6,247 bases of DNA from Alphaproteobacteria bacterium (GTDB lineage: Bacteria; Pseudomonadota; Alphaproteobacteria; Micropepsales; Micropepsaceae): contig JAFKFF010000342.1 of the NCBI GenBank assembly GCA_017307315.1, positions 1-6,247 of the forward strand, in the 5' to 3' direction. Positions 1 to 4,283 of this stretch are shown piece by piece (position 1 is the stretch's first letter; the number at the start of each line of letters is the position of its first letter). The position numbers and the translations under genes were made by a program. The notes under the pieces are model-generated. The model did no database searches. It was not told the DNA's origin and saw nothing but the letters and a program-made list of their open reading frames with translations.

Positions 1-728
1 GCGCGCGCGCGTTGGGGTGCGACTATATCTGTCTCTTGAACAATGACGCCCTGGCCGACAGCCGGACCGTCGCCAAGCTGGTCGAGGCCAGCAAGGCGAA
101 AGGCGATGGCGCGCTGCTGGGAAGCGCGGTCCTTTATGCCGGGTCGGGAAAATACCAGTTCTTCGGCGCCCGCGCCGGGGCGGTGCGCGACCGGCACGAC
201 TGGTACACCGCCGAAGCCGACGGCGCGCTGCTGGAACGGGATTGCATCGAAACCGACTTCATTCTGGGTGCGGCGCTTTTCATCCCCGCGCGGCTTCTCG
301 ATCACATCGGCCTGTTCGACGAGCGCTTCTTTCTGAATTTCGAGGAAACCGATCTTTGCTATCGCGCCCGCGCGCGCGGCATTTCCTCTTTCGTGGTGCC
401 GGCTTCCCGGGTGCTGCATCACGCCAGCACGACGTTGGGCGCTTACAATGCTCCGCTTCAGGCCTATTTCCTGACCCGCAACGGGCTTTTGTTCACGAAG
501 ATGCACGCCACCGATGCTCAGCATTGTCGCGTGGTGCGGGCCCGGCTGGCGGATTTCTATTGGAGCTTGCGCAAATCCTGGGAAGCGGGACATTTCATGG
601 ACATGCCCACCCGGGCGATCGGGCGCGCCCTCTGGGATTATGCCATGGGACGCTTTGGCGATTGCCCCGCCGCCATTCGCCGCTATGACGCCCGCTATCG
701 GGCAAGCCAGGCGGCGAAACGGGCCTGA
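1..728 (+). CDS. Family-2 glycosyltransferase, 3' part (5' end outside window)
   Basis: This is the C-terminal 240 or so residues of a GT2 (GT-A fold) glycosyltransferase, which transfers a sugar from a nucleotide-sugar donor to a growing glycan at the cytoplasmic face of the membrane. The reading frame is open to the left edge (first complete codon at 3). The TTG at 12 is very unlikely to be the start, because the residues around it already match the middle of the domain. Counting that TTG as residue 1, CLLNNDA (7-13) is the GT2 metal/nucleotide-binding DXD-equivalent. LGAALFIPARLL (85-96) and FLNFEETDLCYRARARG (107-123) match the acceptor-site region, with the Glu-Glu/Asp pair at 111-114 as the likely catalytic-base area. 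VLHHAST (134-140) is the usual following segment. This layout resembles rhamnosyltransferases of the WbbL/RfbN kind. The donor and acceptor sugars cannot be read from sequence. The last 80 residues are rich in Arg, Trp and Tyr and contain no clear membrane segment. The stop codon lies inside a hairpin shared with the convergent gene. The family is secure; the specificity is unknown. Confidence 0.87.
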   Translation, partial: ARALGCDYICLLNNDALADSRTVAKLVEASKAKGDGALLGSAVLYAGSGKYQFFGARAGAVRDRHDWYTAEADGALLERDCIETDFILGAALFIPARLLDHIGLFDERFFLNFEETDLCYRARARGISSFVVPASRVLHHASTTLGAYNAPLQAYFLTRNGLLFTKMHATDAQHCRVVRARLADFYWSLRKSWEAGHFMDMPTRAIGRALWDYAMGRFGDCPAAIRRYDARYRASQAAKRA

Positions 729-748
729 AGCCGAAAACTTCAGGCCCG
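720..748. terminator. Bidirectional hairpin between convergent genes
   Basis: A perfect inverted repeat has arms 720-730 and 738-748 (11 bp, CGGGCCTGAAG and its complement) and a 7-base loop (CCGAAAA). It sits between the glycosyltransferase stop (726-728, inside the left arm) and the end of the convergent small gene (762). The position fits a terminator serving both directions. Neither strand has a strong T tract after the stem: the minus strand has only GTTT, the plus strand none. It may therefore act mainly as an RNA 3'-end stabiliser or a weak terminator. Confidence 0.6.
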
Positions 749-761
749 CCTCAAAGCGGCA

Positions 762-1019
762 TCACTCGACGCTGCCCGTCTTTCCGCGCATCTGCGCGCG
801 ATAATAGGCGAGCCGTTCCTGGCGGAATTTCGCGAACCGCGCGTGGCGTTCGCTGGGCGAGAGGCTGGAAAAGCGTGCATGCACCGGCGCCGTCATGGTG
901 GAGGTGAAAGCACCCTGCGGCGCGGCGGCATCGTCTTCGGTGACAGCGGCGGCCGGCAGGGCCATCGCGGCGGCCAGCACGACGGCCAAAGCGGACATCT
1001 GGGCAAATCTCTTCGACAT
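762..1019 (-). CDS. Small secreted protein of unknown function, 85 aa
   Basis: I do not recognise this gene. It encodes MSKRFAQ, then a hydrophobic Ala/Leu-rich core (about residues 8-24), then AxA-type cleavage residues near 23-26, so a Sec signal peptide and export are likely. The mature part is only about 60 residues: a short acidic stretch (TEDD, near 27-30), a Ser/Thr/Ala linker, then a basic aromatic helix-prone segment (SPSERHARFAKFRQERLAYYRAQ) that could bind an anionic partner or pack as an amphipathic helix. There is no Cys. The ATG at 1019 is chosen because GAGAGGAG (1028-1035) stands 8 bases upstream; a GTG three codons further up overlaps that ribosome-binding site and is not credible. 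It lies 191 bases after the barrel gene on the same strand and probably has its own promoter. The good ribosome site and signal peptide argue for a real gene. The function is unknown. Confidence 0.72.
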   Translation of the reverse strand: MSKRFAQMSALAVVLAAAMALPAAAVTEDDAAAPQGAFTSTMTAPVHARFSSLSPSERHARFAKFRQERLAYYRAQMRGKTGSVE

Positions 1020-1027
1020 GAAAAACA

Positions 1028-1035
1028 CTCCTCTC
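1028..1035 (-). promoter_or_regulatory. Ribosome-binding site fixing the start of the small secreted protein
   Basis: Read on the minus strand this is GAGAGGAG, 8 bases before the ATG at 1019. It is one of the strongest Shine-Dalgarno sequences in the window. It excludes the in-frame GTG at 1028, which would overlap it. Confidence 0.7.
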
Positions 1036-1098
1036 TTGGAATTGCATCGCGCGAGGCCGGTTGGCCGGCGCGGACCGCATCAGCAGCGGACAGGAGCA

Positions 1099-1131
1099 AT
1101 CTAGGCATCGATGCCGGAATCCTTGAGTCAA
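1099..1131 (-). promoter_or_regulatory. Possible promoter of the small secreted protein gene (weak)
   Basis: On the minus strand TTGACT (1131-1126) resembles a -35 box and CTAGAT (1104-1099) a -10 box. The spacer is 21 bases, longer than the usual 16-18, so this is either a suboptimal or activator-dependent promoter or a chance match. The spacer contains the palindrome at 1104-1115. The untranslated leader would be roughly 70 bases. Confidence 0.25.
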
Positions 1132-1146
1132 GTGATCGCAAGCGAT
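1104..1146. repeat. Cluster of three short palindromes upstream of the small secreted protein gene
   Basis: Three perfect dyads follow one another: GGCATCGATGCC (1104-1115), CTTGAGTCAAG (1122-1132, 5-bp arms around one base) and ATCGCAAGCGAT (1135-1146, 5-bp arms around AA). The hexamer GCATCG, in either orientation, recurs at 1044, 1105, 1110, 1143 and 1176. The cluster overlaps the only promoter-like sequence in this gap, so operator sites are a reasonable reading. No named regulator's consensus is recognised. Confidence 0.45.
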
Positions 1147-1204
1147 GCGTAAAGGTTTGGCAAAGGCGTGGCGCACGATGCTCGCCAAAAAGACCGGCTC
1201 GCGA

Positions 1205-1221
1205 TCACGTTCAAAACGTGA
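1205..1221 (-). terminator. Hairpin over the stop codon of the barrel gene (weak terminator candidate)
   Basis: A perfect 7-bp inverted repeat, TCACGTT (1205-1211) and AACGTGA (1215-1221), with a 3-base loop covers the last codons and the TGA of the outer-membrane protein gene. No U tract follows on the minus strand. A terminator or mRNA-end stabiliser at the end of the three-gene operon is plausible but unproven. The sequence also encodes the C-terminal FTF, which limits how much weight the symmetry deserves. Confidence 0.3.
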
Positions 1222-1933
1222 ACTGCAGCGCGCCATACCAGTCACTTCTGCCGGTCTCCCGCACATTTTGCAGGCCCGGCCCCCAATAGGCGAGCAGATG
1301 ATAATGATCGTTCAGGTCATAGCTCGCGCCAAAGCCCAGCATGGTGGCATCCTTGCCGTTCATCGCATCGGCGCTTTGGTGAAATATTTCCATACCGAGG
1401 TGAAGATCGGCCGTGACGGAGCGGGTGACCGCCATTCCCGTCAGGCAGAAATTGCGGCCCTCGCCGCTGCGGTTGAAGACGCAGCCGCCGCCGCCGAACA
1501 GGGACCATGGTCCGAAATCCTTTTCCGCCCATAAGGGCAGAAGCAGCGACATGTGCCGATCGCCCAGCCCGGGAGAGGGGCTTGCGAGAAAGAGGCGGGG
1601 AAAGACACTGAGATCGATGCCTTCCTCGTCCTGATGCAGAAAGCGATACTTGGCGGCGAGTTCGACATTGCCCAGTCCGCGCCGGCCCGCGCCGTCATAG
1701 GCCATCGGGATCACGGCCGTCAGCTGCAGATCGGGTGCCGCGCCATAGTTGAAATCCACGCCCGCTTCACCTTCCATGCCGCCGGTGCCGGACGTGCCCA
1801 GCCCGAAGGCATAGATCTCGTAATGGCCATTGTCGGTGGGTTCGGGATCGTCCGACAGATAAGGTGGCCCCGACAGCGCAGGCGATGACAGCAGTGCCAG
1901 CAGCAGGACCAGCCAGCCGGAAAAACGCTTCAT
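1211..1933 (-). CDS. Outer-membrane beta-barrel protein, MetA-pathway/'transporter' type, 240 aa
   Basis: The protein has a signal peptide (KR, then a Leu-rich core at residues 6-17, cleavage near SPALSG at 17-22). The mature start, GPPYLSDDPEPTDNGHYEIY (22-41), is characteristic of barrel proteins annotated as 'transporter', related to the putative MetA-pathway-of-phenol-degradation family. It continues with alternating amphipathic strands (DFNYGAAPDLQLTAVIPMAYD 60-80, VELAAKYRF 90-98, MSLLLPLWAEKDFGPW 128-143, LHLGMEIFH 177-185, YHLLAYWGPG 211-220). It ends in ALQFTF with a terminal Phe, the usual signal for BAM-dependent outer-membrane insertion. Two Cys (151, 163) could form a disulfide in one hairpin. 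The ATG at 1933 is preferred over the GTG at 1936, because that GTG is directly adjacent and has no better ribosome site; only a weak AAGAG lies 11 bases upstream. It starts 18 bases after the DUF347 gene stop, so co-transcription and coupled translation are likely. The name does not establish phenol transport; no substrate is known. Confidence 0.8.
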   Translation of the reverse strand: MKRFSGWLVLLLALLSSPALSGPPYLSDDPEPTDNGHYEIYAFGLGTSGTGGMEGEAGVDFNYGAAPDLQLTAVIPMAYDGAGRRGLGNVELAAKYRFLHQDEEGIDLSVFPRLFLASPSPGLGDRHMSLLLPLWAEKDFGPWSLFGGGGCVFNRSGEGRNFCLTGMAVTRSVTADLHLGMEIFHQSADAMNGKDATMLGFGASYDLNDHYHLLAYWGPGLQNVRETGRSDWYGALQFTF

Positions 1934-1951
1934 CACCGGCAGCGCTCTTGA

Positions 1952-2719
1952 TCAGGCTTCGGCGGGTCGCGCCGGATGGGACCCCGCTTGTTGCGGCAAG
2001 GCCAGAATGCAGACGACAATCGCTACCGCGATGATCAGCGAGGCCAGCGGCCGGCTGACATTCAGCCCGCCCTCCGCGAACGGCTTGTCGAAGAAATCGC
2101 CCACCGTGGCGCCCAGCGGCCGCGTCAGGATGAACGCCATCCAGAACAACGCCACACGCGAAATCCGGGTGAAGAAATAAGCCACGACGATCAGGGCCAG
2201 CAGGGCTGCGAACACCAGCGCCCCGCCGCCATAACCCAGGCCGGCATCCGCCGCCCAATCGCCAAGCGCGGTGCCCAGAGTCTGCGAGAAAGTGATAGTG
2301 ATCCAGTAGAAGGCTTCGACGCGGGGCGTATTGACGCTGTTGACCGACACCGTGCCCTGGGAAAGGTACCAGGCCGCCAGCGATGCGGTGACGCAGAGAA
2401 GCAGAACGGAGGTCCCGCCCGCATAACCGATGCCCAGCGAGCGGTCGAAGAAATCCGCCATGGTTGTTCCCGCCGTAGTCGAAGCCACGATGGTCGCCCA
2501 GTAGAGAAAGGGATGGAATTTTCCCGCCATGGTCTGCCAGATCACCATCACCACCAGCAGCGAGAGAAAGATTGCCGTTCCCACCAGATAGCCGAGATTG
2601 AGGGTCATGGTGACGGTATCTCCGCCCGTCTCGCCCAGAGTGGTGGCAAGGATCTTGATGACCCAGAAGCCGAGCGTGACGGCGGGGACCTTGCTCAGTA
2701 TGTCGGATCGGTCTGTCAT
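1952..2719 (-). CDS. Inner-membrane protein with four DUF347 repeats (COG4705 type), 255 aa
   Basis: This is an integral membrane protein built from four tandem repeats of the DUF347 kind, each with two hydrophobic segments. The repeats start at F18, Y73, Y138 and F192 and share aromatic-Trp, nine residues, Gly, three residues, Gly/Ala, Asp. The conserved acidic residues fall at D34, D89, D154 and D208. About eight membrane spans are predicted by eye (around 15-30, 42-61, 72-86, 102-119, 137-152, 167-183, 190-205, 224-242). The N terminus is short and polar with no signal peptide. The C-terminal tail (QQAGSHPARPAEA) is hydrophilic. The start at 2719 gives the normal repeat layout; its ribosome site is poor (GGGGG, 6 bases upstream). 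The open frame extends further upstream, but only by reading through the previous gene out of frame. It lies 50 bases after the beta-propeller gene and 18 before the barrel gene. No biochemical function is established for the family as far as I know. The even, acidic repeats suggest transport of a cation or small polar solute, which is inference. Confidence 0.85.
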   Translation of the reverse strand: MTDRSDILSKVPAVTLGFWVIKILATTLGETGGDTVTMTLNLGYLVGTAIFLSLLVVMVIWQTMAGKFHPFLYWATIVASTTAGTTMADFFDRSLGIGYAGGTSVLLLCVTASLAAWYLSQGTVSVNSVNTPRVEAFYWITITFSQTLGTALGDWAADAGLGYGGGALVFAALLALIVVAYFFTRISRVALFWMAFILTRPLGATVGDFFDKPFAEGGLNVSRPLASLIIAVAIVVCILALPQQAGSHPARPAEA

Positions 2720-2769
2720 CTTCGGCCCCCGGGTCAAAAATCGATTCAGAAGAATTTGGCTGTAAAGGC

Positions 2770-3795
2770 TCAGGGACCCGGATCGAGGAACAGGAGCCGT
2801 ACCGTGCCCGGCGTGACGGTATAGCGCGCGCGCCCGGTCTTGCCTTTGTTCTCGCTCATGCTCGCCGTCACCAGATAGATGCGACCATTTGTGGGGTCGA
2901 GCGCCATGGTGCGGGCGCCCAACTGCGTGGGAATCGGCTTTAGCGCCGCAAATTTGCCGGGCGAGCGCTCGGCGATCACGGACAGGGTGCCGTCTTGGTT
3001 GGAACTGAAAGCAAGTCCGCGCACCGGATCGAATTCCGCAAAGTCGGTGCCTTGGCCGATCGGCAGCGTGGCCAGGGCCCGTCCCGTGTCGGCATCCATC
3101 ACGTCCATGGTCTTGCCGCCACAACTGGCGAACAGATGCATATGGAGCCGGTCGAGCGCCAGGCCATGCGGCGTCTTGCATCCCGGGAGTGGCCAATGCG
3201 CGTCCGCCTTGCCGGCGGCGAGATTCATCCGCACGATTTCGTTCCTGTCGGCGCCATCGACATAGAATTCGCCATTGCCGCCCGGCACACCAAACTCGAG
3301 CGCGCCGCCGCCATCGATGGTCGACAGTACCGTATCGCTCCTGGGGTCGATCACCGTCACCGTGCCGGAATCACCGCCGATCACCAGCACATGCCCGCTC
3401 TGAGGATCATAGACGATGCCGTCGGCGTCGGGCCGGACCTTGATCTTGCGCAGGACCTGGAAACTCTTGAGGTCGAAAACTGCGACGGTGCCCGCTTCGC
3501 TGTCGTCGGTATAACCCTTGCCCAGGGCGGCGGCGACACCGATGCCATGCGTCACCCCGCCGGCATGGATGGTGCCGAGGATGGCGCCGCTGCCGGCGTC
3601 CACCACCGTCACATCGGGGCCATGCGAGGCATAGACCCGGTTCGCGCCCGCATCGAAGACGACATAGTCCCAGCGATCCGGCGCACCGAGCGCAACACTC
3701 TTGCTGACATGATAGCTGGGCTCTGTTGCCGCCTGCGCGGCGCCCGCGGCCACGAGAAAGGCGATTGTCCAGGCCGAGAGCCTTTCGCAGACCAT
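2770..3795 (-). CDS. Periplasmic YVTN/YncE-type beta-propeller protein, 341 aa
   Basis: An N-terminal signal peptide (core WTIAFLVAAGAA, about 9-20; cleavage after AQA at 20-22) directs export. The rest is a seven-bladed-type propeller of short repeats, each pairing a location-like strand with a turn: RVYASHGPDVTVVDAGSGAI (53-72), GTVAVFDLKSFQVLRKI (102-118), HVLVIGGDSGTVTVIDPRSD (135-154), GEFYVDGADRNEIVRMN (175-191), HLFASCGGKTMDVMDADTGR (220-239), LAFSSNQDGTLSVIAE (261-276), GRIYLVTASM (304-313). This pattern is that of YncE-like and 40-residue YVTN proteins, which usually bind ligands or proteins rather than catalyse. Two mature Cys (206, 225) could form a disulfide between adjacent blades. 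The ATG at 3795 is chosen over in-frame ATGs further upstream (3828) because GGAAGG lies 8 bases before it and the signal peptide then begins properly. It is the first gene of the probable operon with the DUF347 membrane protein and the barrel. Ligand or partner is unknown. Confidence 0.83.
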   Translation of the reverse strand: MVCERLSAWTIAFLVAAGAAQAATEPSYHVSKSVALGAPDRWDYVVFDAGANRVYASHGPDVTVVDAGSGAILGTIHAGGVTHGIGVAAALGKGYTDDSEAGTVAVFDLKSFQVLRKIKVRPDADGIVYDPQSGHVLVIGGDSGTVTVIDPRSDTVLSTIDGGGALEFGVPGGNGEFYVDGADRNEIVRMNLAAGKADAHWPLPGCKTPHGLALDRLHMHLFASCGGKTMDVMDADTGRALATLPIGQGTDFAEFDPVRGLAFSSNQDGTLSVIAERSPGKFAALKPIPTQLGARTMALDPTNGRIYLVTASMSENKGKTGRARYTVTPGTVRLLFLDPGP

Positions 3796-3803
3796 CGTTC
3801 GGA

Positions 3804-3809
3804 CCTTCC
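3804..3809 (-). promoter_or_regulatory. Ribosome-binding site deciding the beta-propeller start
   Basis: Read on the minus strand this is GGAAGG, 8 bases upstream of the ATG at 3795. It selects that start over the in-frame ATG at 3828 and the longer open frame, and places the signal peptide at the N terminus. Confidence 0.65.
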
Positions 3810-3844
3810 GATAGCGCAGAGCGAGCATATGGCCGCAACGCAAG

Positions 3845-3888
3845 GGCGTTCGTTACAATTGGGAACATTGCGAAAATGTATGAACGCC
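3845..3888. repeat. Nested inverted repeat upstream of the three-gene operon
   Basis: Outer arms GGCGTTC (3845-3851) and GAACGCC (3882-3888) are perfect 7-base complements separated by 30 bases. Inside lies a second dyad, ACATT-N5-AATGT (3865-3879). The element is AT-richer than its surroundings and ends about 50 bases before the beta-propeller start, where a promoter and operator would be expected. A regulatory role is inferred from position and symmetry only. Confidence 0.4.
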
Positions 3889-3922
3889 AACAGAGACGAC
3901 GAGGCTTTGGGGGCATCGCCAC

Positions 3923-3971
3923 AACGGCAAAGGCCGCATGCCCTTTCTGCCGGCCACGGGGCCTTTGCGTT
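3923..3971. repeat. Long imperfect hairpin in the noncoding gap
   Basis: Arms 3923-3935 and 3960-3971 pair as 8 bp (CAAAGGCC/GGCCTTTG), one bulged G at 3927, then 4 bp (AACG/CGTT), with a 24-base GC-rich loop. An alternative pairing, GGGCAT (3911-3916) with ATGCCC (3938-3943), competes with it. It could end the tRNA-side transcript or belong to a structured RNA. No U tract follows on either strand. Confidence 0.4.
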
Positions 3972-4141
3972 CCGTCTTTGTCGGAGAGCCCAAAAGGGAC
4001 GGCCCGCGTCCGTCTGTCGGCGCTTCAAGCCCGTAAACCCATGGGCGTGCGATTGGCGAGGGGGCCGTGCGATATCGTTGAATCACGGCGGGACGGCAGA
4101 TCCCGGACCCTGTCGCTAAGCTTCTGGATTTCCTTTCGAAT

Positions 4142-4216
4142 TGGAGCGGGCGAGGCGAATCGAACGCCCGACCCTAACCTTGGCAAGGTTATGCTCTACC
4201 CCTGAGCTACGCCCGC
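4142..4216 (-). tRNA. tRNA-Gly (anticodon GCC), complete
   Basis: The minus strand folds as a full cloverleaf. The acceptor stem GCGGGCG/CGCCCGC is 7 bp. The D arm has a GCTC/GAGC stem. The anticodon stem TAACC/GGTTA encloses the loop TTGCCAA with anticodon GCC (4184-4182). A 5-base variable loop and a T arm GGGCG-TTCGATT-CGCCT (one G-U pair) follow. The discriminator is U and the CCA is encoded in the genome (4144-4142). It reads GGC and GGU glycine codons, the abundant ones in GC-rich DNA. It lies 67 bases after glnE on the same strand. Confidence 0.96.
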
Positions 4217-4237
4217 ATTCCAAGTTCGAGGAAGGGG

Positions 4238-4266
4238 GTTATGGCGTATCGCCCGCCCCGATTCAA
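4238..4266 (-). promoter_or_regulatory. Probable promoter of tRNA-Gly
   Basis: On the minus strand TTGAAT (4266-4261) and CATAAC (4243-4238) match the -35 and -10 consensus at 4 of 6 positions each, with an exact 17-base spacer. Transcription would begin near 4231, about 15 bases before the mature 5' end. The C-rich stretch just after the -10 resembles the GC-rich discriminators of stable-RNA promoters that respond to the stringent response (inference). Confidence 0.45.
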
Positions 4267-4283
4267 GCCGGTCGGGCAGGGAT

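Larger units (their letters stand above)
3796..4141. other. Region without a credible gene: operon leader and unexplained noncoding DNA
   Basis: About 350 bases separate the tRNA from the beta-propeller gene. Open frames exist on both strands, but none has a ribosome site, a recognisable protein or a natural end. One of them merely runs into the antisense of the tRNA. The segment holds the propeller gene's ribosome site (3804-3809), a nested inverted repeat (3845-3888), a long imperfect hairpin (3923-3971), and two short hairpins (5-bp stem GGACG/CGTCC near 3997-4011; 5-bp stem CGGGA/TCCCG at 4089-4105). I cannot identify a sigma-70 promoter for the operon with confidence. A small RNA or a decayed gene is possible but not shown. 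Confidence 0.5.

Noticed and set aside
1..11. Alternating GC dinucleotide run at the left edge
   Set aside because: It is short, lies within the open glycosyltransferase frame and simply encodes Ala/Arg codons.
751..1266. 171-codon minus-strand frame overlapping the small secreted protein
   Set aside because: It is Arg/Cys-rich with no domain, and it overlaps in another frame the gene that has the strong ribosome site and signal peptide.
2729..2781. Inverted repeat CCGGGTC / GACCCGG flanking the propeller-DUF347 junction
   Set aside because: The 7-base arms are GC-rich with a loop of about 40 bases and no T tract, so chance is the simpler explanation.
1976..2824. 282-codon plus-strand open frame opposite the DUF347 gene
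   Set aside because: Its very polar Arg/Gln/Asp/His-rich sequence is the typical mirror image of a membrane-protein gene. The opposite strand has clear repeats and membrane spans.
2720..3196. Upstream extension of the DUF347 frame (414 codons in total)
   Set aside because: The extension reads the propeller gene in another frame and has no recognisable protein. The repeat layout and gene spacing support the ATG at 2719.
2995..4119. 374-codon plus-strand open frame, longer than the propeller gene it opposes
   Set aside because: It is antisense to the beta-propeller gene, has a His/Arg/Ala-rich composition with no domain or ribosome site, and owes its length to few stop codons in GC-rich DNA.
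3726..4205. Plus-strand open frame whose C terminus reads EANRTPDPNLGKVMLYP
   Set aside because: The tail is the translated antisense of the tRNA-Gly gene, a well-known source of false proteins. The rest runs through noncoding DNA and the antisense of the propeller signal peptide.
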